Source: Castanea sativa
Lineage: Eukaryota > Streptophyta > Magnoliopsida > Fagales > Fagaceae
NCBI RefSeq assembly: GCF_040712315.1
Contig: NC_134019.1
Location: forward strand, 32,145,873-32,209,872
DNA: 64,000 bases
Direction of reading: 5' to 3'
In this document: positions 33,296 through 44,796 of the stretch, in pieces
How the letters are laid out: each line of letters opens with the position of its first letter
Numbering within the stretch: position 1 is the first letter of the stretch
Notes under the pieces: generated by a model
What the model was told of the DNA's origin: nothing
The model's database searches: none
What the model saw: the letters and a program-made list of their open reading frames with translations, nothing else
Made by a program: the position numbers and the translations under genes

Positions 33296-33723
33296 TATAT
33301 AAGACTTAAAAATAAAAAAAGATATTTTGATTGATTATTGATATATTTCAAATTTCTGTCTTGTTTTCCACAAATTTTAATTTTATTCAAGGAATCTATA
33401 TATTAGAATGATATTTCCATGATAAATTATGATCAATATGTTTCTTGATAAGATTTAAATCTTAAACCCATGATAAACATGAGACGTAAGTAAACCACAT
33501 GAACTTTACACACTGATATGTTAACCATCACGGAAAAGTAATTCGGACATTTATATATTATATATGTTGTTGAGCCAATCACATTTCTTACCACGTTCTT
33601 TCTAAAAAAAACATTTTTTACCACGTTAATTTGTAAACCTTTTTGTAGAAAAATTCATAATGATAACCTAAACGCCGTATTTATTAATTATAGCATATGC
33701 ACAGTACATTAATGGAAAGACCT
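33296..33723. other. Non-coding AT-rich DNA
   Basis: Nothing recognised. Confidence 0.6.
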
Positions 33724-33836
33724 TAAGAGCATTCACAGCAGTGGAGCTAAATAGCTATATTGCTATTTTAGCTCCACTCAAACCCCAAAAACCCACATGC
33801 AGCAGTGGAGGCAAAGCTAAAAAATTTTAGCTTTGC

Positions 33837-33874
33837 GCTACAGTGCTCATGTATCAATACATGAGCACTGTAGC
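33837..33874. repeat. Perfect 38-nt hairpin
   Basis: 18-bp arms (GCTACAGTGCTCATGTAT and its exact complement) around a 2-nt loop CA, inside the Harbinger-like element. Confidence 0.9.
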
Positions 33875-34009
33875 TGAAAGTTATAAAAAAAAAAAAAAAT
33901 TTTATTCGGGCACTGAAGCACTCTCTCCCATTTCACTCTCTCCTCTCCTCTCCATTTTCATTTCACTCTCTCCTCTCCTCTCCATTTCCATTTCACACTC
34001 TGAAGCTCA

Positions 34010-34435
34010 CCCACGTCGACGCCGATCAGCTGAGACCCACGCCGACGCCGATCAGCTGAGACCCACGCAAGCTCGCCGCCGATCAGACCCAGGCCGATTC
34101 AGCTCCACGCAAGCTCGCCGCCGATCAGGCCCAGGCCGATTCAGCTCCACGCAAGCTCGCCGCCGATCAGACCCAGGCCGATTCAGCTCCACGCAAGCTC
34201 GCCGCCGATCAGACCCAGGCCGATTCAGCTCCACGCAAGCTCGCCGCCGATCAGACCCAGGCCGAGTCAGCACCACGCATGCTCGCCGCCGATCAGACCC
34301 AGGCCGATTAGCTCCACGCAAGCTCGCCGCCGATCAGACCCAGGCCGATTCAGCTCCACGCAAGCTCGCCGCCGATCAGACCCATGCCGATTCAGCTCCA
34401 CGCAAGCTCGCCGCCGATCAGACCCACGCTGACAT
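34010..34435. repeat. 42-bp GC-rich minisatellite (~9-10 copies)
   Basis: Core CAAGCTCGCCGCCGATCAG, followed by ACCCAGGCCGATTCAGCTCC, recurs every 42 bp; outer copies are divergent and one copy is short by one base. Since 42 is a multiple of 3 and the unit lacks stops, both strands show a 14-residue periodic ORF (for example ARRRSDPGRFSSTQ). I regard the ORF as a by-product. Confidence 0.9.
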
Positions 34436-34831
34436 TGTCCTCCTCACCGAAGCCCAGTTCTATGATTGATGATTTTTATTTTGTTTATAATTGGTGATTT
34501 TGTTTGGTCTGGGTTGAGGAAAAAGATTGGAGATTTCGGTTGGTTTTTTTTTTTTTTTTTGCTGCTGTGGACTGCTGGTGGTGGTGGTGGTGGTGGTGGT
34601 TGTTGTGACTGTGGCTGATGGTAAAGGTGGTTGTGGTTGGTTGTATGAATATTTTTTGAGTTGTGGGATATATTATTTTATTGTAGGAAATATATTATTT
34701 TATTGTGTTGAAAGCTAAAATAGATGCACTGCTGCAGCATGTTTTGTAAAGTGTATAGGTAAAATAGATAAAGTAACTTTTTGTATAGCTAAATTGCTAA
34801 AATTTTAGATCCATTGCTGTGGATGCTCTAA

Positions 34832-37800
34832 GGACCCTCAAACAAAAATCTTACTTTTACAGTTTACTGCACATAATATGCGCAATAGCTACATGCATGC
34901 AATGCATTGCCAACACCCCAAAATCCCATTAATAGCAGTAAAAATAGCACCATGAATGCACCCCAGCCTCCCACATGGACTTCATCCAAATTCAACGCTC
35001 TAATAGTAAAAATTGAATTCCATAAACAGTGATTGAGCCACAGACGTGCTGTGAACCAAAAAGTTGTTGTACTGATTGTTAAGGCCTCACAAAATTCACG
35101 CGGTCATGAATTTAAAATCTCTGGCTAATATTTTAAAACCACCCTTAAGAGATTTATTTATGTAATTATTTAGTGTGTGGCCAAGATGGGAGTACTACAC
35201 ACATTTGGAAGAATATTTAAGCATTCGAAGAGCTCTGAACACCCTTATTAATAACAAAAAAGAAAAAAGAAAAAAGAAAAATTCATTAACTTTTTGTCGA
35301 TTATACTAATTTGTCACACAAGTTTTGAAAACCCACATTTTTTTATGTCAATATATATTTTATAATATTACTTTCAGAGTTACCAATACTGTTAAACTAT
35401 GTTAGTTTAAACTTTAAACTAATTTGAACTTACCGTATATTTAGATAAAGCAATCTACACTAAACAATGATTAAATTAGTTTTGTTTTTCTCTAAAACAA
35501 ACCTAATTTAAATTTGGTATGTTCTTGTTCATAAATTTCTAGTTGACTCTTTATTTATGAATACTTAATTTAAAAAATATATTTTTAATTATTTTGAACT
35601 TTTGTGTGATGGCAACTAATTACCATAAATTTGTGTTGTTTATTTGTTAATAAACTTAAGAAATTTTTTTAAAAAAAAAATATTATTGTAACGTACATAT
35701 TAATTTCTATATGAATAAAAATAATATATCTATAATTAATATTGAAAAGATTTCAATGTTTATGTAGCATCTTCATAATTTCGAAATTTATGGAATATAT
35801 CTATAAATTTCGAAACTTATTGTATCTATGATAGAAATACGCTAGACCTTATTAAGTATTCTAAAAATTTAAATTATTGAGCAAAAAACCTTACAATTCA
35901 ATTGACATCTTTGAGTCTTTCCATACAAAACATTTAGGGTTCAAACTTTGTTTCCCATTCTATCTATAAACATACGTTAGAACTAAATTAAGGGGACGTA
36001 AAAAGTAAAAACAAAAATCAAGGGTATGTAAAAGAATTTTGAGAGCTTTGGAAAGGCATGGCCAACGTGGCCAATGTCCATAAAGAATGATGGGTTCTGA
36101 AGAATGTGACCATTTGAACGGTGGTCTGTCTATGACTTTTAATACATATCCAAACTATAATCTCCGTAGAAACCCCACTTATAATTCTTTGATCTTTCTC
36201 CTTCTTATTGTTCAGCCCCTTTTTATCTCCCACTTTTCTGTTTCTTAAAGGGTCCTCAAAATTATTCATACCAAGTTAAAATGACTTTGATATATCTTTT
36301 TCCTCTTGCCCATCATTGTATATATACCAAGATGAGTGGGTTCCCCACTAAACTCCATTGTTAAGGAATAGGAGCAATCACTTTTTCATCAAGATGTTTT
36401 TGACATGAGAAGCAAATTTGACCTCCATAGTGTGTATACTTGAGCAGCGCACTTGGTTAAAAAAATCATTGCTTTCCTCGTGGTAATTTACTTTGTTGGT
36501 CCCATTTAATTAGAAGCTAGAACTTCTTTTTTGACGAAAATAAAAAGCAAGATTTGAACTTACAAAGTCACAAGAGCTAGACTAGTTTGTGAATAATACT
36601 CTCTCTAATGTAGGCAAACCACAAACGACAACAATTTCTTGCTTTTGTGTAACATTCTTCTTCGTTATCCTTACAACGAAAGGAACTCATCGTACACCAA
36701 TTGCATGGTTGCTTTCAGAACAGTAAAAGGAAAACAATTATAAAAAAAACAGAAACAAAAGAAAAAGCAATGATCAATCTGACTCTCAAGAAAAAACCTA
36801 CCTACCCAATAAATATACCGAAAGAACACCATCAATGAAAGATGACGATAAAAGTGCAAAGAGGGTGATACTCGATCTTACGGAAATTAGGCACCATTGC
36901 CACCCCACGTTCATGAATGATGCAAGATGTCCATGAATGGGTCCACTCAATGATGGGTATACGTGTGATGCACAAACCCCACGTAAAAAATGCAATTCAC
37001 AAATTTGACCAAACAGTCTCTAATTAACCCTATTATTACAAAGATTTTTATATCTTTCTTTCTTTTTTTCTGATATATTGGTAGGATACGAAATCATACA
37101 ATATTGCTATTGTCACAAACATGAAACCTAGATTTGATGATTGTGATGTGGCAAAAAGAATAGAGATAAGAGATGAGTTTGTGAATGAATTTTGATATAA
37201 AATAAAAAAAAAAAAATTCATCCTCTAAGCTTGCTTTTAATTTTGGTCTGTAAAGTTTTAAATTTGAATTTATATTCTAATGCTTTAAAATTTTAATATT
37301 GTAATGTTACATCCACAACCTTTTAAAAATATTTTTATAATAAATCTTAGGTCATGGATTATTATTAGTTATAATATGAGATTATCATTGACATCAATTT
37401 TTTTACCCACAAGTAATAGTGTTTGCCACATAAAATTTATTTTGAAAATATTCTTTGAATGTTATACTTCCATGATTCCATCCATTCATGTTAGCTAGTG
37501 ACATGGCCATCCCAAATAAGCTAGATATCAATTGTGACAGTTGGTCTAATTTAACTATGCTGACAATTATGGTTCAACTAAGTTAGGAGATAGAGTTAAA
37601 TGTTTGATATCATGAGTGTGGTCTCAAATGGTATCAGTGTTCGTATTTCTAGCATTGACTTTGGAGTTAGAGAGCGAACCCATCTTGTCCTTGATGTGCT
37701 CTCCACCACACCACAATATTTATTGTGGTTGCTATTGTTCATCTTGCCGTTAATTGGTTCTAGGCAGCCCAACATACAAAGACATGGTCTTCTACTCCTC

Positions 37801-38290
37801 TCTATTACACCTCTAGACGACATGGTTTTCTCTCTCGATAGCATCTTGGTTTTTTATTTATTTATTTTAAAAATGCACACATGTTAAATTTATTGTATCA
37901 CAATAACAAAAAGTTAGGTTAAGAAGTAAAATAATATATATTTTTCTAAAATAAAATACACAAGTATGAACAATTTGCATTTTCTACTGAAGAGTATTAT
38001 TTCAAGAATTTTTTAAGAGTCAACAAAATTATATAATGACCATATTTAACTTATATAGGAATTATCAATGAATTTAATATTTTAAAATGTCTCCATACAT
38101 ATACATGGGTTACAAGCTAATTTTAATAAAATTTTTTTTATGAAAGTAGGATGTTAGGAACTGGAGAGAAGCTAAAAAATGCAGCAAACAAACCTAACTT
38201 GGGTTGGACTGCTGAATTAGTAAATTAATAGGAGTAAGCTATATATGTGTAGCCAATTAGAATTAGTCTTAAAATGCTGTAATGTGAAGA
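34832..38290. other. Non-coding AT-rich DNA
   Basis: No homologous ORF. Short ORFs here (for example 36018-36269 and 37600-37887) have no recognisable content. Trinucleotide (GGT)n at 34575-34601 belongs to the preceding transposon. Confidence 0.6.
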
Positions 38291-38295
38291 ATAAC

Positions 38296-38794
38296 TTATG
38301 GGACTGACGCCTTCAGCTTATATGGACGATGTTAATGTAACCGACGAAGTCATCCCCTGTGACGAGCATATCAAAGCATCCACATTAGTGATGAAGATAG
38401 TCAGCCATTCAATAAAGCAATAACGTCTCGGGCAGTTACAAAAGACAACTGTACAAACCGTTGGTTGCCCATTAAAGGCCGCATTAAAAGAGCATAAGGC
38501 GTTACCAACAGAGATATTATAGATGCAATCACTGTTGCAACGGCTAGAGGCCATGGGAACATATATAAGGCTCTCACTAACACTAGCAAGAGGTACAAAC
38601 ATTACAGAAAACACTACTTGTCATATTTCTTGAATATTATTTTAAGCCTTCCATATATTGACTTTGGCATTGGAGGCGTTGTGGCAGGCACCACACCAGT
38701 GTCCATTCTAGGAATTGCTTCGACTGCGACGCAAGGGAACATCTGACTCCATCTGGACGAACTCATTTACAACTGATGAGTTTCTGCTTCATCA
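38296..38794 (+). repeat. 5' LTR of element D (499 bp)
   Basis: Starts TTATGGGACTG (TGATGGG in the right copy) and ends CTTCATCA. TATA box TATATAAG at 38562-38569. Confidence 0.92.
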
Positions 38795-38815
38795 GTTTGG
38801 CGCCGTCTGCGGGAA
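38795..38815 (+). promoter_or_regulatory. Primer-binding site of element D
   Basis: TTTGGCGCCGTCTGCGGGAA follows the LTR end. The core is shared with A and B although the LTRs are unrelated in sequence. Confidence 0.8.
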
Positions 38816-38870
38816 TTACATTTTCGTACTTCAGTTCGAAAACATAGTTTCTACCAACTGCAATATTCAG

Positions 38871-40124
38871 ATGGAATCCACTCAAGATTCAGTAGCCTTG
38901 GCTCAGCAAGTCCAAGCCTTTGCGGCCACTGTTGAAGAGCTCACTAGGCAGAATCAGGAAATGAGACAAAGGCTTCAGTAGGAAGAGAATCGGTCCAAAG
39001 CTGTCCAGGAGGATGAAGGAGATAGCCATGGGAGAAGCAACCGACGAAGGACCACTACTCTAGACGACCAAAATTATGATCTTCTTCAAGATATGAGGAA
39101 GGAGATGGACGAGCTGAGAAATGCCATTAAAGAAAAGACAGATTGGAGCCTTAATAGAATGGTTAGGGCCATAGATTCTCCTTTCACCATGGCAGTCTTG
39201 GAATGACCAGTGCCGGCGAAGTTTCGGTTGCCCCAGCTTGAGTCTTTTGACAGGCTTAAGGACCCCCAGGATCACATTAATACCTTCAAAACGACATTGG
39301 GCCTCCAGCAGCCCCCTGATGAAATAATGTGTCATTCTTTCCCTACCACGCTTAAGGGAGCTGCAAGAGAGTGGTTTACCAAATTGCCCACTTCGTCCAT
39401 TGATAGCTTCGAGCAGTTAAGTAGCGCCTTTCTGCGCCATTTCGTTGGAGGACAACGTCCTAAGAGACCAGTGGACCACCTACTCACTATTAAGCAAAGG
39501 GAGAAAGAGACCCTGCGGTCGTACATGAAGCGCTTCACTCGAGAAACCCTAGAAGTAGATGACGTTGACGACAAAACGCAGCTGATGACCTTTAAAGCAG
39601 GGCTGAAGTCTAGAGAGTTTGTGGTCTCGCTGGCAAAGAATCCACCCAAGACGATGGTAGAAATGCTCCTAAAGGCGCAAAAGTACATGAACGCAGAAGA
39701 TGCATTAGCAGCCATAGTTGACGAAGGAAAACCAGCAAAGGAGGGAAGAAATGAGGACTACCGCAGGGGGCAAAAAAGGGAATGCCTAGGCTGTCGGAGC
39801 AGTGATGGAGATAAACGGAAAGACAAAAAAGCTCTACGGACGGTAAAATTCACCCCTCTAATTATGCCTGTTGACAAAATCTTGACGCAGATTCAGGATC
39901 AACACTACCTCCAGTGGCCGAGACCTTTACATTCGTCCCCTAACGTGCGTGACAAGAACAAATACTACCGGTTCCACAAGGATCATGTACACTACATGGA
40001 GGATTGCCGAGACCTGAAAGGAAAAATAGAGGAGCTGATACAGAAAGGAAAACTGCAGAAGTATGTGAAGAAGGGAAAGTCCAGCAAATTCAGAGATGGC
40101 AATCAGAGCCAGCGCGAATCCTAG
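38871..40124 (+). pseudogene. gag: gag of element D (broken)
   Basis: Starts at ATG 38871 (MESTQDSVALAQQVQ) with an N-terminal coiled coil (VQAFAATVEELTRQNQEM). The gag core (about 39210-39720) has LPQLESFDRLKDPQDHINTF, CHSFPTTLKGAAREWF and KQREKETLRSYMKRF. A zinc-binding YYRFHKDHVHYMEDC-type motif lies near 39960-40010 (its first Cys is replaced by Tyr), then a lysine-rich end. Stops: TAG 38979, TGA 39204 and TAG 40122, all in one frame. The family resembles gag of other plant Tat elements but differs from A and B. Confidence 0.85.
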
Positions 40125-41000
40125 TCTAAAATTGAGAATCGTCCATCCTAACTACCCCAGGATGTGATCGGGGAGATAAGTACGATCGCAGGGGAGCCGC
40201 TCGCGGGGGGATCATACAAATCCTTCAAGAAAGCATGCCAGAGACAAGTGAATAGCGTTCATATGGTACCCTCGTTCAAGCAGAGATGGACAAATCAGGA
40301 CCTGTCTTTCAACGAAGAAGATGCTAGGGGAGTGAAGCAGCCACATAATGACCCCTTGGTTATAACGCTCACAATTGAAGGGTTCAATACCAAGAGGATC
40401 CTTGTAGATAACGGTAGCTCTGCAGACATCATGTACTTACCGGCCTTCCAGCTGCTGAAGTTAGATCCTAGGAGATTGCGCCTATTTAACTCCCCCCTTG
40501 TCAACTTTAGTGGGGACAGGGTATACCCCAAGGGCATAATGACGCTAAAAGTCACAGTAGGGACCTACCTGAGACAGTTGACCCGTCAATTGGACTTTCT
40601 GGTGGTAGATTGCCCCTACTCTTATAATGTAATCATTGGAAGGCCTACACTTAACTGGTGGAAGGTGGCTACGTCCACCTACTGCCTGAAAGTGAAATTC
40701 CCAACTGAAGACGGTGTCGGTAAGGTGAAAGGGGATCAGGTCTTGGCCAGGGAATGCTACCAGGCTGTGCTGGCTGTAAAGCAAAACCATACGTGGATAA
40801 TTGAGGAGGAAAAAGAAGACAAAGTAGAAGCCTTGGAAGCAGTGGAACTCGTTGAAGGAGAGACAGCCAAGATGACGAGGATAGGAACAACCTTAAGCCC
40901 CGAGATGAGGACAAAACTCATTCAATTCCTCAGGGAAAACCTGGATGTCTTCGCATGGAGTCACGAGGATATTCCTGGTATATCACCTGAAGTCATCTAA
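40125..41000 (+). pseudogene. pro: Protease region of element D
   Basis: Same frame as gag after the TAG at 40122. Catalytic loop [17 protein letters not shown] (about 40396-40446), then [20 protein letters not shown]. The region ends with [18 protein letters not shown] and a TAA at 40998. No UAG-CAR-YYA signal lies between protease and RT here, unlike A and B. Confidence 0.8.
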
Positions 41001-42316
41001 CACAAGCTAAACGTGGATCCTGGGAGAAAGCCCATCCAACAAAGACGACGAGTCTTTGCCCCCGTACGAAACCAAGCGATCACTGACGAAGTTAACAAGC
41101 TGTTGCAAGCAGGCTTCATTCGGGAGGTTTATTATCCTGAGTGGCTGGCCAACGTCGTGCTGGTAAAAAAAGAAAATGGGAAATGGAGAATGTGTGTGGA
41201 TTTCACGGGCCTGAACAAGTCTTGCCCAAAGGATAGTTTCCCTCTGCCTAGGATAGACCAGCTAGTAGATTCTACGGCCGGGCATAAGCTACTGATGTTC
41301 ATGGATGCTTTTTCAGGATACAACCAGATAAAGATGGCTGAGGAAGATCAAGAAAAAACTGCTTTCATCACAAGCCAAAGGCTCTATTGCTATAGGGTGA
41401 TGCCCTTTGGACTAAAGAACGTAGGGGCAACGTACCAAAGGCTAGTAAACAAGATGTTTAATAAGCAGATTGACAGAAACATGGAGGTGTATGTGGACGA
41501 TATGCTTCGTCAAGAGTAAGAAGGAACTGACGCATTTGGACGATTTGAAAGAGACGTTTGCCACCCTTAGAAAATATCAGATGAAGTTGAATCCCAGCAA
41601 GTGTGTTTTCGGGGTAGCTTCGGGAAAATTCTTGGGATTCATGATATCCCAGAGAGGGATAGAAGCAAATTCGGAGAAGGTACAAGCAATACTCAACATG
41701 ACGTCGCTGAAGACTGTCAAAGAAGTCCAAAAGCTCACAGGGAGGGTTGCTGCACTCAATAGGTTCGTCTCCAAAGCAACGGACAAATGCTTACCCTTCT
41801 TCAAGACTTTAAAGCAAGCTTTCGCTTAGACTGACGAATGCGAAGCTGCATTTCAGGATCTCAAATGTTACTTGAGCAATCCACCCCTCTTGAGTCCATT
41901 GAAGGAGGGAGAAAATCTTTATTTATACCTGGCGGCATTAGCCATGGCCGTGAGCACAACCCTGATTTGAGAGAAGGAAAAGAAGCAGCTCCCAGTTTAC
42001 TACATCAGTCAAGCTCTCCAAGGAGCAGAAGCCATGTATCCCAGGATTGAGAAGATTGCATTCGCTTTAATAGTGGCTTCACGGAAGCTATGGCCGTACT
42101 TCAAAGCACACCCCATCCTGGTGATGACAGACCAACCAATCAGGAAGTCCATGAACAAACCTGAGGCAGTAGGGAGAATGGTCCAGTGGGCAATCAAACT
42201 CAGCCAATTCGACATCGAGTATCATCCCAAAACAGCCATCAAGGCGCAAGCTCTAGCAAACTTCATTGCCGAATTCACCCTTCTGGAAGATGACTATCGC
42301 AACGACGATGCAGGAT
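41001..42316 (+). pseudogene. pol: Reverse transcriptase and first RNase H of element D (broken)
   Basis: RT motifs: YYPEWLANVVLVKKENG, WRMCVDFTGLNKSCPKD, FMDAFSGYNQIKM, VMPFGLKNVGATYQR and an intact YVDD. An extra T directly after YVDDM (about 41505) shifts the frame; the thumb region (GKFLGFMISQRGIEANS) continues in the new frame. Stops: TAG 41827 (Trp in relatives), TGA 41968 (Arg in A), TAG 42316. The connected RNase H includes PVYYISQALQGAE and RKLWPYFKAHPILVMTDQP. Confidence 0.87.
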
Positions 42317-42840
42317 AGTGGACAATCCAGATTGATGGCTCATCAGCCCAAAAAAGGGGGGGAGTAGGGGTCATCATAGTCACCCCTGGAGGAGAAAAGC
42401 TCAGGTACGGAGTTCAACTGAAGTTTCCAGCCACCAATAACGAAGCGGAGTACGAAGGAATATTGACGGGGTTGAGACTTGGGAAGGCACTTAGAGCAAA
42501 ACACCTGCTCGTCCAGAGCGAGTCAAAGTTAGTAATAAGGCAGATCAAAGAGAAGTATGAAGCAAAGGAGGAAAGAATGCAGAAATACCTCAAGCTGACG
42601 AAACATCTAGCCTGGGAGTTTGATAAATTGGAGTTCGTGTAGATCCCAAGAGGCCAGAATGTGGCAGCGGACCAAATTGCGAAAATGGCCTCGTCAGAGG
42701 AAGAGCCAACAGGCACGGAGCTAAGCATGGAGATCCAAAAACGCCCCAGCATCGAAGAAGTCCCAACGTTTGCAATCCAGGGCATAAACAGCTGGATGAC
42801 ACCAATCGTGTCTTTCCTCCAAGATGGGCACCTCCCATAG
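42317..42840 (+). pseudogene. pol: Archaeal-type RNase H of element D (broken)
   Basis: QIDGSSAQKRGGVGVII, NNEAEYEGILTG, VQSESKLVIRQI and NVAADQIAKMAS mark the second RNase H. The third acidic position is Glu where A and B have Asp (SES against SDS or CDS). Stops: TAG 42640 (a Gln position in relatives) and TAG 42838. Confidence 0.8.
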
Positions 42841-44034
42841 GACGCCAAGGAGGCTAGGAAAATCAAGCAGAGAGCAACTAGGTTCATGATCCTAAATGAC
42901 AACTTATACAAGAGGGGCTATTCCATGCCTTACCTGAAGTGTGTCGACAAAGAAGAAGCCAGATACATCCTGGAAGAAATCCATGAAGGAATTTGTGGAG
43001 ACCATACTGGCCCTAGATCCTTGGTAAGCAAAGTCGTTCGAACAGGTTATTTCTGGCCAACTATACAAGCTGACGCGGTGGAACTTGTCAAGAATTGTGA
43101 CAAGTATCAGAGGTTCAAGAATGTCCAACGACTTCCAGCAGAGAGACTGACGACGATATCATCCTCGTGGCCATTCGCATAATGGGAAATCGACATCGTC
43201 AGTCCACTACCCCTAAGTAAAGGTCAGGTAAGATTCCTATTGGTTGCAATTGATTACTTCACAAAATGGGTTGAAGTAGAAGCGATAGCAACTATCACCG
43301 AAGCACGAATCCGAAGCTTCGTGTGGAAGAATATAATTTGCAGATTCGGGATCCCAATGAAGATCATATTAGATAATGGGCAGTAGTTCGACAGCCAAGG
43401 CTTCAGGGACTTCTTCTCAGGCCTAGGCATAAGGAACCAGTTCTCATCCCCAGGGCATCCGCAAGCGAACGGACAGACGGAGGTGACGAATCGAACACTG
43501 CTCAAGATAATTAAAGCCAAGTTGGATGACGCGAAGGGTGCCTGGTCAGAAGAATTGCCCAATGTCTTGTGGGCCTATAGAACCACGGCGAGAACCCCGA
43601 CGAGCAAAACCCCTTTCAAGCTTACTTACGGCACTGAGGCAGTAATCCCGGTCGAAGTAGGAGTGACCAGCATTAGGCGAGAGGCATTCCACGAAGGAAA
43701 TAATGACGACCAGTTGCGTGTCAACCTAGAATGCCTTGATGAAGTAAGAGACAAAGCTTCCAACAGGATAACGAAGTACTAGCAGAAGATGGCTGAATAC
43801 TACAACAGGAGGGTGAAGCTCAGACGACTTGACATAGGCTACTTTGTCCTGCGTAAGGTCACTACAGTGACTAAAGACTCCGCCCAAGGAAAACTCGGCT
43901 TCACATGGGAAGGACCATACCGAGTCATCCATTATTCCAGGCAAGGCAGCTGTCACCTGGAAACCGTAGGCGGACAAAGGCTCCCTCGACCATGGAACAT
44001 TGAGCACTTGAAGAAGTACCCCCAAAGGATGTAA
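42841..44034 (+). pseudogene. pol: Integrase of element D (broken)
   Basis: Zinc finger HEGICGDHTGPRS with CDKYQRF: the second Cys of the CxxC pair is Tyr. The core has IDIVSPLP, IILDNGQ with TAG at 43384, and NGQTEVTNR (D, D and E retained). C-terminal domain FTWEGPYRVIHYSRQGSCHL, ending PWNIEHLKKYPQRM. Stops: TAA 43180, TAG 43384 and TAG 43780, each where relatives have Gln. Confidence 0.87.
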
Positions 44035-44129
44035 CAAGTTAATATATCCATTCTTGAAATTAATAAAAGCATTGTTCATCTAATGTCTTCGTGTAAACAG
44101 GTCGGATCATAGATGTAAGTTACAAAAAT

Positions 44130-44500
44130 AAAAAATGGCCAAGTAATAAGATTCCGCCCAGACGGATGTACATTACTGACGAAGCCAAAAGATTATCTAA
44201 AAAATGGCTAAGTAATAAGATTCCTCCTAGACGGATGTACATTACTGACGAAGCCAAATGACTAGGTAATAGGATTCTGCCTAGACGGATGTACATTACT
44301 GACGAAGCCAAAAAAAAAAAAAATCTCAAAAATGGCTAGGTAATAAGATTCCGCTTTGACGGATGTACATTACTGACAAGACCAAAAGGTAATCTCAAAA
44401 ATGGCTAAGTAACAAGATTCCGCTTCGACGGATGTAAGTTACTCACGACAACAAAACTAGCAAGCTTCCGCTTAGACGGAAAGCTACTAAGGGCAGATGC
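44130..44500 (+). repeat. Tandem ~55-70 bp repeats in 3' region of D
   Basis: Five to six units containing ATGGCTAAGTAATAAGATTC, then AGACGGATGTACATTACTGACG and GAAGCCAAA. Spacing varies because of A-runs. Same position (pol to antisense ORF) as the arrays in A and B, with unrelated sequence. Confidence 0.88.
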
Positions 44501-44796
44501 AAGCTATGGACAGGATCTCCAAAGGAGTGCAAGTCCACCTAGACTAGCGTAAACTACTGATATGTATAGGTAAGTCTGCAATCGTAAACTTGAAAGCCCA
44601 AAAAATAAAAAGTCAATACCATTGCTTTAACAATAAAGAGCCCATAAACGCTGGGCAAAGAACATTGTTGTTAGACCAGAAATATTGTTCTGGAAATTTA
44701 ACTAAAAAGCCTAAAACACACCGGGCAAGCAAAAAAAAAAAAAAAAAGAAGAAAGAAGAAGAGAACAAACAACAGTTTTTCAAACTTGAAACAGGA

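Larger units (their letters stand above)
33727..34828. mobile_element. PIF/Harbinger-like non-autonomous DNA transposon (1.1 kb)
   Basis: Terminal inverted repeats begin GAGCATTCACAGCAGTGG on the left and, as reverse complement, GAGCATCCACAGCAATGG on the right, with 3 mismatches over the first 25 bp. The flanks are TAA (33724-33726 and 34829-34831), the 3-bp TWA duplication of PIF/Harbinger. Subterminal sequence is AT-rich and inverted. The centre is a GC-rich 42-bp minisatellite. No transposase is seen. Confidence 0.72.

Noticed and set aside
33843..34469. 208-residue Arg/Ser-rich ORF on the plus strand and an 89-residue one on the minus strand
   Set aside because: Both are read-outs of a 42-bp minisatellite whose period is a multiple of three and which lacks stops; no conserved protein is implied.
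37600..37887. 95-residue ORF with a hydrophobic stretch
   Set aside because: No similarity recognised and no splice or promoter context; likely chance in AT-rich DNA.
40975..41010. TAA CAC between protease and RT of D as a third readthrough site
   Set aside because: It does not match UAG-CAR-YYA and lies at a different position (after [12 protein letters not shown]) from the stops in A and B.
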